Shown here in pieces: positions 1 to 22,325 of a stretch of 64,000 nt of DNA. This DNA comes from Spongilla lacustris (lineage: Eukaryota > Porifera > Demospongiae > Spongillida > Spongillidae). The number at the start of each line of letters is the position of its first letter. Position 1 is the first letter of the stretch. A program made the position numbers and the translations under genes. The notes under the pieces were generated by a model. The model was not told the DNA's origin and did no database searches. It saw only the letters and a program-made list of their open reading frames with translations. The DNA lies in the NCBI GenBank assembly GCA_949361645.1, contig OX442433.1, positions 6,834,029 to 6,898,028 of the forward strand, in the 5' to 3' direction.

Positions 1-465
1 TAATTGTGAAGATCAAGAAAGTATAGGCTCAACCTGCATTTGGTGAGAGCGAATGCAACAGCGATCCTCTCCAGGTGGCTCCCATCTTAAAGTTTAATTA
101 ACTGTAGTGTGATTTAAGTGTTGTGTTTATTACATATTCTATAGGTAGTTTAGTGGTGTATTAGTTATTGTGAAATAAGTATTTAATATTACTTCCTAGA
201 TATACATACAGGATAAATGATTGTGTCATAATAATTACACAATTATAACACACTAAATACTGACTACTTATTGGTCTGGTACAAACCATCTGGAGAGGAT
301 GGCTACAGCGTTGGCTCTAACTAAGCAGAGGTTCAGTTATTGTTGTAAAAAAAAATAATAATAATAAGGAGAACAGAATTTCAAGAAAGTAATGTTTCAA
401 AGCTCATAACACCTTATAGAACAGCAGTAAATATAATTATAATTATATATAATTATAATTATTAT

Positions 466-1240
466 GTTTCCGCGAAAATGTCACCCTTTTATAACATTAT
501 AATGTTATAAAAATGCTTCATGTTTGAATTCCTATATCTTCCGAAAGCTAAACGCTATTGACTTCCTATTTTCAGCAGTTCATACTGCGCCATTTCTCTA
601 CCACAGATTACATTTTGGAGTCTTGCACTTGCTCCACGCCAGTATTGCAACGTTCGATACCCGACCGGGTTCAAACCCGCCATAACTTTAGGTAGGAGTA
701 ATCAAATCGCTTCAAATTCGGTTTGTAGGTACAGAGGTCTTATACGTTAATTTTTATGCCATCCGTTACGGTGATACAGTTGAACAAACTACGTGCACTT
801 TTTCCCGCTCGATTCGCGCCAATGATATAACAACCGCCTCCCCATACATTGAGCGGGACGCGATTTGCCAAAATCTTTGACGGGAAAAGTGTACGTACTT
901 TGTTCAACTGTATCTCCGTAACGGATGTAATAGAAATTAACGAACAGTACAAATCGATAGGTATAGGACCTCTGCACCTACAAACCGAATTTGAAGCGAT
1001 TTGATTACTCCTACCTAAAGTTATGGCGGGTTTGAACCCAGTGGGGTATCGAACGTTGCAATACTGGCGTGGAGCAAGTGCAAGACTCCAAAATACAGTC
1101 TGTCGTAGAGACATGGTGTATTATGAACTGTTGAAAATAGGAAGTCGATACCATTTAGCGTTCGGAAGATATAGCGATTTAAACATGAAGCATTTTTATA
1201 ATTTTATAATGTTATAAAAGGGTGACATTTTCGCGGAAAC
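466..1240. repeat. Fold-back element FB-1 (near-full-length palindrome)
   Basis: The two halves are reverse complements over about 360 nt each: the left end TTTCCGCGAAAATGTCACCC returns inverted at the right end, and arms pair through TTCAAATTCGGTTTGTAGGT and its complement. The only unpaired part is a centre of about 50 nt containing CCGCCTCCCCATACATTGAG. No coding potential is credible; open frames here are mirror images of each other. Confidence 0.9.
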
Positions 1241-2090
1241 TGTCCCATATATATATAATTATATACTTATGCGTAGCATACAACACAACGTTTCAACCTC
1301 TTTTATTTATAATGAACACGCATTCTTTAAATCGCACACGAAATTTATGCGCAAGCAGTGTTTACATCGCCACGCGGCACTTATTTTGGAAGGGAGGATA
1401 CAAGGATATTGGGCCCTCCTGTACAACGGTTGGAGGCAAGACTAGTCTTTTCGTAAGTCAAAGCCTCAAAGGCATGCAAAAAAATTAAGTGATGAACCAA
1501 TTCTGTCACCCGAAAAGACCCAAGTGGGAATAATTGATGGGGTATTCTTGTGCTTAAACATGCAAGGAAAGGTAGTCTCGGTCCCAGACCCTGATTCCCA
1601 CAGTTGCGGATGGATTACATCACCGCTACGTGGAAAGATGACCATAAAAATTAAAAATTATAAATGAAGTCATGCGCAATTTGCTTAAAGTCACGCGCCG
1701 TAGCTCGGATTATTTTATAGCTTGACTTGCTCAAAAGTGTCAAGACCACACGGGTGAATGTTTCAAGCATTTCTACTGTCACATTCTGCGCATGCCAACG
1801 TTGCGATCCTATTTCTACCAGGGTTCAACAGATGTGGTTCTATATATTCTCGCTAGAGTCTAATAAGGCCAAATCATGTATAGCCCTGCTTTTAGCGAAA
1901 TACAAAGTACAACGTTACACTGTGTACTGACTGTACACGTATCTCACCTTCTGTTGCGGTAAGATACAAACCCTATCAATCATCAAAACAGACCAAGCGT
2001 GACAGCACGGTCTCTTGTTTATGAAGTACCCGCAAAGGTCAAGATTGTTTTGGGTATAGATGATTTCGTGGAGGGCAAGGTATACGTGAA

Positions 2091-2276
2091 ATGGTATGGA
2101 GGTGTTGTGCTTTTGGCTGTAGAAATCGTGGTGGTCAGTGTTTGGGCCTAGGTTTCTATCGGTTTCCATTCAAAAATGAAGGCAGACTACGAAGGTGGAT
2201 TCAAGCGGTCCGTAGAGAGGATTGGCAGCCTTCGAAGTACTCGCGAATCTGTGGCGACCATTTTGTGTCATGTTAG
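2091..2276 (+). pseudogene. THAP-domain DNA-binding exon of a transposase relic
   Basis: The 61-codon frame has the C2CH pattern of a THAP domain: C6-x3-C10 near the N-terminus, the FYRFPFK segment with the invariant Pro26, Trp36 in RLRRWIQAV, and C54-x2-H57-F58 (CGDHF). After this a possible intron leads to a GKPVDEPSDV segment (about 2330-2360), which is how THAP domains usually continue, but the frame shifts soon after and no transposase catalytic core is seen. It is therefore a broken transposase gene, not a host gene. Confidence 0.7.
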
Positions 2277-2713
2277 TTAGAAGTGTGGAAGTCACAATTG
2301 AGTGAGGGAGTCATTTGTTTTTAATGTAGGCAAGCCTGTTGACGAACCCAGTGATGTGGCTATGTCTCTTCACGATTCTCTTTCAAGGATGGCATGCAAG
2401 AGGAAGTACTTGATCAAAATGATGGCAGTGAAAGCGCGGCAGACGAAAGCGGGGCAAAGAAGAAAAGGAGAGGTGTGCTTTATATTATCTCTGCTTCAGT
2501 TGTCGAGGGTCGTTTGCTAGTTTACGTAGGACTCGCAACAGAGACAGAAATCATCAGTATGGGAGGTTAGGGATGCAGCACCCATGTCTGGAATAGCCAC
2601 CCCATCTGCACCAATAGCTGGATCTGCTTATGTCTTAGCAACGATGATGAGCATGTGTGCTGTCATGCTGCCCTGCTTTGCCTTTGGCTACAGCCTACAA
2701 AAGCTATAGGCCT

Positions 2714-2777
2714 ACAAAAGCTATAGGCCTACATGACGGAGGATATATCCTCCGTCATGTAGGCCTATAGCTTTTGT
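2714..2777. repeat. Perfect 64-bp palindrome
   Basis: Two 32-nt arms meet at 2745/2746 without a spacer (centre GGATATATCC) and pair perfectly out to ACAAAAGC / GCTTTTGT. It lies inside the THAP transposon, and one arm segment (GCTATAGGCCTACA) is also repeated directly just upstream. Confidence 0.95.
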
Positions 2778-3390
2778 TAGTCTGTTGTTAGCTTTTGTTA
2801 GTCTGTTGCCGATCGATTGCTATAAGCCTACTTGCTACATGTATGGACCTTGCTTATCGATTACAGATAGGTCTGTAGACATGTACACCGTGCATTCTTT
2901 TAAAAATAAGCTTAACTAAACAAGCTAGTGCAGTCGGCAACGATCAAGCCAGATGACCGTGCAATAGGCCCTAATCCACGCTTCGTGGGCCTGGTCTGCA
3001 CTTTTGGTTGCCTTGGCCGAAACACACCACAAACACAGTCCTCACAGAGCCCGATTGAAACTAGTTGTAGGCTTCAAGTTCCCGGGCGATCGATAAAATA
3101 GCCAAATATATTGCCATACTCTATACGCTGCCACAACGACAAAGCATCGCCGAAACGACGACCATCACCCCTCATGAAAAGGTCATAGCTTGTTGTCAGC
3201 CCCACCGACTCCAGTTTTTGTTTTTAACGCTCCTTTCGCTTGAAACCTGCCGATCCATCACGATTTACCATGCGTCTCAATAATGTTTTGCCCTCCATAA
3301 AAATTTCACATGACTCTCACGTGACGCGCGGGTGCTCACCGAAATCATCTTATATATTAGTGTGGGAATCAGGGTCTGGGACCGAGACTA

Positions 3391-4604
3391 TGGAAAAGGG
3401 GATCCGAAAACATATTCACGACAATTAGAGTCTATCGCCATATAGTGGTACCAAACAACTGCCAGGAAGCTTAACCATACAGTGCAGATCTACCGCGCTG
3501 TGTTGCTGTTCGCCGGAGTTAACATTTATCTGTGTGTATCTAGGTTAACTGTGCTGGTTGTAAAACTAATGAATTTCTTTTAAAACCAATAATTGTCAAA
3601 AAAATAACTTATAGCCTGCCCATTATTAATTTTGTTGGTGCGTACATGTACATGTATGAGCGTATCCAATTCACTGCCGAACCGAAGAGCTTACTGATTC
3701 AGAAAGTTTTAGTAATGATGTATACACGTATATCAGTGCAGACAACGCACTACAAGTTCAGTATGTACAGCGTTTATTTTATTTCACTGATTCGTATTTT
3801 GTACGCCATCAATGCTATAGCTAGGGGTTGGCAAGTCCGATTAAAGCCATTCTAACGAAACTCTGTACGCTTGTGGTAGGGGGAAAAAAACCAAACCATT
3901 TTTGTGATCGAGTCGAGGGTATTAATCCAATAGCATGCTGCTCCAGCGCGAGAGCCGACGACTAGCGGTAAGAGCAACGCCGATTTTGAATTGTTTACCC
4001 ATGTTCTTCTGTGGAAGATTTAAAAAATAGCACGAGGTAGGCGGAAACAAAAATCCGCAACACCACAGCATTTGTTAGGTTATGTCCGCATTTTTAACGG
4101 ATGTTTACCCAGGTTAGCGCTCTAGTTTGTAAATCGATGGCAATTGAGTGTAATCGCAGATTTTCATACGCTATATGTGACACATTAAGTATGTTTCGCT
4201 AGTACCCAAATGGATGCTAATCACAACCGAGGTTGTTTGGTTGCTATGCTTCAAAAGATGCTTAGAATATGATTGAAAGAAAGGGAAGGGAAAACGTTAT
4301 CCATGGTTAACAAAATGTTAACCGGAGATAACATCGGTAGATCTATGGTTAAAACGGGACATCCAATTGAATGCTAAGCTTTTGCAGCTGATTTGCAAAA
4401 TGCTGTTTCTATTAACACTAATACTGATAATGCTCAAGTGTACCTGACATTGCTGTCACAGGGATTATCAGTGCCAGGGTAAGAGGATACCAATGAAGGG
4501 TATAAGGTATACATACTACATCATTAGTATACCACAAACATACAGTTGAGGTGTCAACCAGGACCTCACACCTAACATGTTGATTGCACATCTTTGGAAG
4601 ATTG
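3391..4604. other. Stretch without recognisable gene
   Basis: AT-rich unique-looking sequence with no conserved coding segment or obvious inverted repeat. A 19-base C run (4605-4623) closes it. Confidence 0.5.
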
Positions 4605-4668
4605 CCCCCCCCCCCCCCCCCCCTCCAATCTTCTCACCACCATGGGCAAGCCAAAACAGTGCCACTGT

Positions 4669-5240
4669 CTTGAAGGAGTTGAAGTGTGTGGTGTGTTCAA
4701 ATATTCTCACAACACAGCCCTTGAACCGTCATGTCGTCAGCTGGCCTGTACCAGGTGAGTTGTGGAGTGAGTAGCAGCATCAATCCCAAAGTGTCCTTGC
4801 TGCTCGGAGGATAGCTCCTTGGTACCCACAGAGATAAGACCAGCACCAAATGCTATATTACTCAATCTTGTTGAAGGATGTACTGGTACAATGTATGGGG
4901 TGCCACAGGGATATGAAGGCTGGCTGATGGGCACAAGTACCCACTGCTGGTGAGGAGAGAGAAGCAGCCACACTGCTTAAGAGGGCCATCTCCACCAGCC
5001 CCGATCAAGCAGGCATAATACAACTGCCTACTGAAGGAACAGTTAAGTGCATGTAATCAGTCTCACTTACATTGTTATGTCATACTAAACCATACCTTGT
5101 AGCCAATGACATTCATGCATGTGACCTGCTTGTTACATACATGTACAGGACTGTGAAGACGAGGTGTGCAGAGATGCAGACAGCCAGAAGCATCGTCAGT
5201 ACAGCTAGTGGAGCTGCCCTGATGGAGGAGGAGGTAGTGA
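4669..5240 (+). pseudogene. RING-type zinc-finger relic, probably from a transposon with a RAG1-like N-terminus
   Basis: Plus-strand pieces read like a known TE-associated RING protein family: ELKCVVCSNILTT (about 4677-4715), then after a possible intron CPCCSEDSSLVPTEIRPAPN (about 4793-4852), VLVQCMGCHRDMKAG in another frame (about 4880-4925), LLKRAISTSPDQAGIIQLP (about 4976-5032), and after an acceptor at about 5150 TVKTRCAEMQTARSIVS. The order of Cys pairs fits a RING finger followed by a second zinc-binding motif. Frames change between pieces and part of the RING is missing, so it is broken. The link to RAG1-like or similar transposon proteins is from memory of family patterns and is tentative. 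Confidence 0.45.
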
Positions 5241-5949
5241 CACCACAAACACATTGCAATCGAATTTATGATTTCATGTGAACTCAAGAGTATACAATTG
5301 ATTTCTACAGAACAGGCCATTGAACAGTTCATGGGGTTCATTCACAAGTCCTAACAGTTCCCATAAATATGCACATTCTGGAGGATCATGCTACTCCATA
5401 GGCAAATTCTACACATGTTGGTTTTGGCCACCATCCATGCCAAGTTTACATGACTTGGCTTGACATACACAGTAGTTACTGACAAAGTAAAGCATTTAAT
5501 TGCTGTGCATTGTCAAAGAACATGTTTAAGTTTTAGCTGCCGTCCCCCCACCACAAAAGCCGAAAGAAAAAATATTTAATCCTTACTCACATACGTCTTC
5601 AAATTGTGCACATGATTCATACTTCGTCATTATCCGTTCGGTGTACGCATGCAGGCAATTGACAGCTAGCTGCGGGTCTAAACCCTTCCGGCTAAGAAAA
5701 GCCGGGGGGAAAAACATGATACTTGATGTATAAACATAACATTTTTACCTATCCATACGATCCTTCCTTCTGTCCCGGCGATATAAGTATGCGCGGAATA
5801 GCCAACGAAAATGGTGATTTTCAAAGGGTTTGAACACCACTTCAGAAAATTCGGCGACACACACCTTTAGTAGAAATAGTACTACTATCTACATACCATA
5901 TAGATATCGTCGTTTTGTATCCCATCAATGTGCAGGGAGCCACTATAGT

Positions 5950-6065
5950 ACAAGATATAAAAAACATTCTCTCTGAGAAAGTTGGTGGTATATAGGATTT
6001 GAAGGCTATGGTGGTGTAAAAAGGAAGGGAGCAAGGGATCAACGATGATAAGAATTTTTTGTAAT
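5950..6065. repeat. MITE fragment, half copy of the element at 35929-36172
   Basis: Matches the left arm of the inverted-repeat element at 35929 nearly base for base (ACAAGATATAAAAAACATTC, then TCTGAGAAAGTTGGTGG), but the right arm is absent. Confidence 0.75.
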
Positions 6066-6118
6066 ACATGTACAGTATATACTTGCTGTGCTCTGCCGGG
6101 CAGGTGTACTCGTCAATT

Positions 6119-6505
6119 GGGAGGCTAGCCTCGCAAGCCAGACCTACTGCGTTATTGACGATCGATTATTACAATGGACCTGGGAACCAGGAGAAGTATT
6201 ATATAGGTACTAGGTCAGCTGCTGTCGCCCGCGCCGGTGGTCATTGCGTCATCCAAAATGTCACATGCTAGCCAATACAATAACTTTATTGAAGACGTGC
6301 TATATAGCAATGTTATTCATAAATAGGTTTATCGTGCAAAGTACATGTACATGTACTGGGGGAGTGTGGTGAATAACATTGCTAGCGCGTCTTAAAATTT
6401 TGAAAACATTACATGTATTGGCTAGTGACATTTTGGATGGCGCAATACCTTTCTCTTGCACCCAGTCCCCATTGTATATATCGATCGTCGTCAAATTTGT
6501 CGTAA
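6119..6505. mobile_element. Non-autonomous inverted-repeat element, family H
   Basis: The left end contains CTCGCAAGCCAGACCTACT and GACGATCGATTATTACAATG; the right end carries the complement around CCATTGTATATATCGATCGT. The same ends bound the helicase-bearing element at 58213-58812. No coding remains here. Confidence 0.65.
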
Positions 6506-7040
6506 TCATTTTTAATAACGGTAGCGCGTTAATTACTGTGTAATAGTATATACCTGTTTCAACATTTCTGGAAAGAAATGGTACTCCAAAAAGATTTTGA
6601 AGAACGGCGCGCAGCAGGCCTCGAGATTACGACAATACGCTCGTTTAAATACAACGAACCATTTTCTTATAATTTCTGCATGTATACCTACATGTACTTT
6701 TAAATTTTTTTTTTACTGCCTGATGATCGATGGTTTTCAGTCTAAGGCTTCAGCATTAGCATAGGCGTAGAAAGCTGCATAAGACTGTGTGTGCGTGTGT
6801 GTGGGGGCTTGCAAAATCTGCTCCGACACTGGCGCCCATGCACATTATCGACTTCTACGTTTATGTATGGTACACCGTACACATTAACAGCGATACTATT
6901 TTTTTTAACTTCAAACTAGCTGGGAATTTGTGTACATAAAATTAAGCCGGCAAATATCACAATGTAACAAAACTGTGCACATACACTGGGTAAAGCACAA
7001 GTAACCAAATTAAATACAAACAGACAAAAAAAAAAAAAAA

Positions 7041-16854
<9,814 letters not shown>

Positions 16855-17662
16855 ACTATAATACATGTACTGCTGCATGCATAGTCCTCGCTAACGGAAG
16901 TCGTTTTACTGCGCGCGCGCGCACGCACGGGGATATCCGGTGTATCCAGCACTAGCAGCGGGGAGAATATTCTATCAGTCGCCGCAAAGCATTAAAAAAA
17001 GGGGCGGACTTGTTTGGGGTACTAGAACAGTGAGAACACTTCAAAGTTCAGTTCAAAACATAATATCCCAGCACATAGATTAAAGACCTATGGAATGTTA
17101 TTAATCTATGATCCCAGTGAAGATAAAATTACTGCATAAAAAGAATTACTACAAGCACGTACAGAAGTTCACCGGCCGGGTACGTGTACAAAACAACGGC
17201 AAAATTTAATTTGGCTTTGTTGATGCTTCTGAAACGCACTCGGGTGTATGACGTGTATCCCTTGCAAACAAATTTAAAAGCCGGGGTCTCGTTTGGTACT
17301 GCTCAAGAATTTGCTTTCTTTGTACGCTTTTAAACACACGCGGCAAAATGCCGAATTGTAATGCAACCATGGGTATCTAAGACACCAATCTGCCCTATAG
17401 GACCTTTCAAGCCTCTACTTTCTTTGCGCTACCAAATACACGCTTTGGAGCACGGGAGGATGAAACTTTTCGGGAATGTTTGCAGCCATTGATTACAATA
17501 AATAGAATGGTATTGTTATCTATGAAGAACGGTATTGCAGCTACATGCTTCGTAATTACTAAAGTACCGGTATACATATTGTAATTATTTTATAAATAAG
17601 AAAATGGGTGTGGTTGGGTAAAAATATTGGTCCGGCGGCCGCCGGACCTGCCCTCGCCACCT
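16855..17662. other. Intergenic, upstream of copy A
   Basis: A GC-rich patch with GCGCGCGCGC at about 16912-16922 sits 60 bp upstream of the copy A start and could be part of a promoter. No further gene is seen. Confidence 0.4.
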
Positions 17663-17985
17663 GTCGATTGGGAGGCTAGTCTCGCAAGCCAGACTTACTT
17701 CGGCGATCGATTATACAATGGACCTGGGAACCAGGAGAAGTGAGCAGCCGCCATGCGTCATCCAATATGTCACAAGCCAATGTTTTCATAAATGGACCTT
17801 TTGCCTTCTGACGTCACAAATTAATTGGTTGTGTTTGTAAGTCCTTATAGGAACTTCACGAAGAAACACAGCAAGTACGAAATTAATGGTAAATGAATGC
17901 CTGACTATATTCCAAAATGAGGTACCTTCGCCAGTTACGGTGCAAATGTTACACTAACAGCGCTCACAAGTTACCGGAAGTTGCC

Positions 17986-18016
<31 letters not shown>

Positions 18017-18455
18017 AATCGAAAAGCGCGACTGCGCGTGTCTCATTAGCAACTTCCGCAATGTTTCGCTGCATACAAATCCCTTACAGAGCTCCATCGT
18101 GAAATACAACAAATATGAAACGTGTGGAATTTTACTTCTCAATGCAAATTTAAAAGGAAAAGCATGTAGGAGCTATGATGGTGAAGTTATGCCATTTTAT
18201 AAGTTGCCCCCCCCCCCCCACCCCCAAAAAAAAAAAATTCATGCGTAACAACGTCACAGGCAAAAGGTCCGTTGAAGGACGTGCAGCAATGTTATTCAAA
18301 AATAGGTTTATCGGGGAGTGTGGTTACAAATGAGATTATGAAAACATTGCTACATGTACATGTAGCACGTCTTCAATTTATGAATAACATTATTGGCTTG
18401 TGACATTTTGGAGACGCAATGGCAGCTGTACATACACACTGGCGAATCACAGCCT
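17663..18455. mobile_element. Non-autonomous inverted-repeat element, family H, with two poly-C/poly-A tracts
   Basis: The left end matches the element at 6119 (GGGAGGCTAGTCTCGCAAGC, CAATGGACCTGGGAACCAGG) and the right part shares GTGACATTTTGGA.GACGCAATG. Internal C runs followed by A runs at about 17983-18017 and 18206-18237 are in inverted context around AAGTTGCC. It lies between copies A and B. Confidence 0.6.
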
Positions 18456-18839
18456 TCAAACTAGCTGAGAATTTGTGTACATAAAATATGAGTATATTAA
18501 GCCAGCAAATATCACAATGTAGCAAACGAAACACTTGGACAAGAGTTGGGGACACTCCAGCAACTGTGCACATACACTGGGTAAAGCACAAGTATACAAA
18601 CAGACAAAGAAAAAAAAATCAAACAGCTTCAGCTTTTGGCTGAAGTTGATAGGTTCTTTTGACGCTTTCAAATAGTCTTGCAAGTGAAGCACTCTTTGGC
18701 TTCAGTGCCTGAAGATGATAAGAATACAAGATAACACACATAGCATGCCATCTGACAGCACAAACATCTTATGGGACAACACACGATTTGATGGTAGCAA
18801 ACCATCCGTATTTACAGCATATGGATATCAATAATGTTA

Positions 18840-19330
18840 ATAAAATGCTTTACGTTTGAATTGCTATAATTTCTGAATGATTAAGGCTATTGAAAACCTA
18901 TTTTGAACACTTCTACCACTATTGTAAAACGTATTTTTGGGGTCTTGCACTAACTCATTGCCATCATTGCAAGGTCTGATATCCTGTGGGGTTTATATCA
19001 TTCGGCATTGCTTCAAATTCTCTTTGTACGAAGAGGATCTTGTAGGCATTGATTTGCTTTCTTTGTTGATTTTTAGTCATCTGTTACAGAGATACAGCTG
19101 TACAAAGTACATGCACATTTTCCTGCTTGATTTGTCCCTGCATTGAGTGGTGGGATGCAGTTTGCTTACATCATTGGCACACATGGAGCATGCAGACATA
19201 CTTTGTTCAAATGTAGCTCTGTAACAGATTAAACAAACATAACAGATCAGTAAGGACTCCTCTGCACAATACCGAATTTGATTGCTCCTGCTGAAAGATA
19301 TGGCAGTACACCCCACAGGAGATTAGACAG
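18840..19330. repeat. Fold-back element, shorter relative, in last intron of copy B
   Basis: Orthologous to 7262-7760 of copy A: same arms, same position between exons 11 and 12, small deletions. Confidence 0.8.
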
Positions 19331-19798
19331 TAATAGTTCAAAAGTTATATACAGCAAAGCCATTTTCTTAATATTATTTTGCTGGCCATTTTATCCCAAT
19401 GCAGGTCCATCATCCCAGATATGCCTACAGCACAGCTTCATGATCATGCATATCTCTAGACACACCTACCTTGAGTTCAGCAATGAGTGCCAGTGCCAGA
19501 GGTAGCTGGTTTGATCTGATGGCTGCATGGATCAAGGTGACACTGAAGACCTGTCTCTGAGCCCAGCTTCCTCCCAACTTGACCAAGTCATACTTGAGGG
19601 GCAGCATCAGGGAGATGACCTGTGTTATGATCTCATGACTTTATTAGCCAATCAGTGCATACACAACAAAAAGTTTACAGCCCATACTGCCCCAACATAC
19701 TGTTACAGGCCTACACTTTTGGTTCTGAAATTCAATGTACACAGTGCGAAACATGAATATGCACTTTGTCATATTTACCTTCCCTCACATAATGCACA

Positions 19799-19927
<129 letters not shown>

Positions 19928-20484
19928 ACATCATCATATTGTTCCTTCCCAAATGCCAGCAGAGCTGTGCACACAGGAACACCAAGCTATGGACCGGGGA
20001 AGAGGGAGGAGGTGATTATATATATATACTTCAGCCATGGTACAATTGGAAACCCACAGTGTCAACTATTTTGTAATCGATTCCTGATGCATTGGTTTTT
20101 ACGTTGTCACGAAGACCCTACAGTGGTCGCAGGATACCTCCACTTGCTAGTGGTCATATGATCATCACACAACAACACATGTACTCAAATCAAAATGGAG
20201 CAATTATTGTACCATTGATGTCAATTTAACTGAAACAGGCACACACCAATTTTGAGTAAAAATTGTATGCTGTAGAAATTAAGCAACACTAGTAATAAAG
20301 GACAAAGATTCCAATGTGCCAGCAGCACAAAGTGCCAGATTTTGAAGTGACTGTACAAGAAGAATGGTTAATTATTAAAATTCAGCACTCCATGTAAAGT
20401 TGAAGTACCTAATTCCCCTCCCAACACCACCGGGACCAGCTGCCACTTAGCCCACCATAAATTCCCTTGGCCTCCTTACACTGA

Positions 20485-20598
20485 CCCTCTCCCTCCACCA
20501 CCTCACCTCTCCCTCCACCACTTCTCCTCTCCCACCACCACCTCACCTCTCCCTCCACCACCTCACCTCTCCCTCCACCACCTCACCTCTCCCTCCTC
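20485..20598. repeat. 20-bp minisatellite, about 6 copies
   Basis: The unit CACCTCTCCCTCCACCACCT lies in intron 8 of copy B, between exons 8 and 9, just downstream of the exon 8 donor. Confidence 0.85.
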
Positions 20599-20892
20599 AC
20601 ATATACACACTCCTATTCATCCTCTCTGCATAGACCCCTCCTACCTCCAACATCCGTTCTGCAATGGCTGTCCTTGCACAAGTTTCATCAACTTTACCAT
20701 GACTTAGTGACATCATCACATGCATGTCATACCTGAAATGGGGACCAGTGGCATAAAGAGTGGAATGGGAACCAGCTGCCTAATAGTGGGATGGGAACCA
20801 GTGACCTAGCAGTGATGAGGATCAGTGGAGTAAAGTGTGGGGACTAGTGGGGTAAACAGTGTCGTGGGGACCAGTGGTATAAACAACATGCA

Positions 20893-21115
20893 TATGCTGC
20901 ACAGTGGCAGACCCAGGGGGGTTGGCTGGATGAATATCATAATGATGATTGATGGAAGTGCAGGAAAGTCTGGAGGCAAGTAATTTCCCAATTACTATTA
21001 GTATATTACTATGCAATTGTGCTATGTTTTATGACTTAAAAACTTGTGGCGCAGAGACCCCAATGTGAGAGTTTACAGCCTCTCGACCTTAAAACCTGGA
21101 TCTGCCCCTGCTGTA
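20893..21115. mobile_element. Short hAT-like MITE
   Basis: Ends CAGTGGCAGACCCAGG and the inverted CCTGGATCTGCCCCTG resemble the CAGNG termini of hAT elements and those of the element at 63183-63947. About 220 bp, no coding, in intron 7 of copy B. Confidence 0.5.
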
Positions 21116-21358
21116 TCTGCAAATTTACTCTCTCTCTCTCTCTATCAGGACCCACTATGTATGTAGGATTGGCTCCGTGGGTGTGGTTTTCAGTTTTCTA
21201 TCGAGTGTTTTAAAACAGTAACGAAGTGTTGCCTTTAATTAATAAATAAAAGAGCTGCATGGCATACAGGAGGCCTAGCTGGGGCGTACCTGATACCAAT
21301 AAGACGAATCCAAGATTTAGCAATCACAAACAAACACACCTGTGCTGCCAAGTTTTAA

Positions 21359-21645
21359 ACCAATCAAAAAACTTCTCTAACGAGAAAGCGATTGGTGGGA
21401 TGTAGGATTGGTGGTGCAAAGAGCAAGGGATAGAGTATGTTACAGTGAGGTTTGGTAGGATCCTCCCTACAACTTACAGTTGTACATTTGCAAATAGTTT
21501 CTTCATTCATAAGTTTTCAGGACTGTTAGTTCTAGGATCCTACCAAACCTCACTGTAACATACTGTACCTTGTTTCCTTGCTTTTTGCACCACCAATCCT
21601 ACATCCCACCAATTCACTTTCTTGATAGAGAAGTTTTTGATTTAC
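21359..21645. repeat. Inverted-repeat MITE with about 110-bp arms
   Basis: The left arm (ATTGGTGGGATGTAGGATTG, ATGTTACAGTGAGGTTTGGT, AGGATCCT) is repeated inverted on the right (AGGATCCTACCAAACCTCAC). It is in intron 7 of copy B. Confidence 0.85.
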
Positions 21646-21689
21646 TTGTATATGAAGGAGACTAATCAAATTCACACGTAGTAGTGCAT

Positions 21690-22085
21690 GGCTATAGAAT
21701 CTATTAATAGATCTTTAGTGGTAGACCTTAGGTAGTACTTCCTGTGCAGGATTTGAAATGTTGTGAATACGATTAGCACAAATACACAATCTCATTATTG
21801 CTGATATTCTGTAGACCCAATTGGACTACTTTAACAAGTGCCTACAATGCAGTATGCTCAGACAACAGAGGTAACTCTCACTCATTCCCACACTCAAACC
21901 TCCCAGATCTGATAATATAAGATTCAATTGCATAAGAGGTTTATAGCATTATATTATATCATGATTGCAGCACCTATGCTGAAGCACTAGAGCACACAAT
22001 TTAGAAACGTTTGGCCAATTTGTTTGGTTTTATGACAAGAGTTATGCTTGACATAAATTTCAATCTCTAACACACCTGGCACAGA
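21690..22085 (+). repeat. Dispersed repeat family R, copy 1
   Basis: Shares ordered blocks with 35100-35525: TGAATACGATTAGCA, CTCAGACAACAGAGGTAAC, CTCATTCCCACACTC, AAGCACTAGA and GAGTTATGCTTGAC. Inverted copies lie at 38870-39175 and 31840-32200. No coding seen. Confidence 0.75.
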
Positions 22086-22325
22086 AAAAATGAAACATTT
22101 AGTAGGCAATGATTGAGTAAAAAGTAAGGAAACAGTTACAGTTGAATTTATATATTAATAGACCAATCATGTCTTGAAACGTGCTAAATGTTATATTTAT
22201 AAATTCATTAGTGCCATACTCCTCTCTTTAACTCAATCATTGTCTACAAATCCTACATGTACATCTAAACCAATGTACAGATGGAACATTCTATGAGATT
22301 TTGATGCTTGTGAATTTATATATAT

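Larger units (their letters stand above)
1573..3390. mobile_element. THAP-bearing DNA transposon with 30-bp terminal inverted repeats
   Basis: A perfect 30-bp inverted repeat (motif CTCGGTCCCAGACCCTGATT) sits at 1573-1602 and 3361-3390. Between them lies a THAP zinc-finger coding segment (2091-2276). THAP domains are found in transposases of the P and Kolobok groups, so this is most likely a decayed or internally deleted element of that kind. Flanks carry similar but not identical AGGAAAGG / TGGAAAAG octamers, so a target-site duplication is only suggested. Confidence 0.7.

Noticed and set aside
740..1217. Paired open frames on both strands of FB-1
   Set aside because: Mirror-image frames caused by the palindrome, with no similarity to known proteins.
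2302..2520. 72-codon frame after the THAP exon as a separate gene
   Set aside because: It contains KPVDEPSDV in THAP context and then loses frame; better read as the broken continuation of the same transposase.
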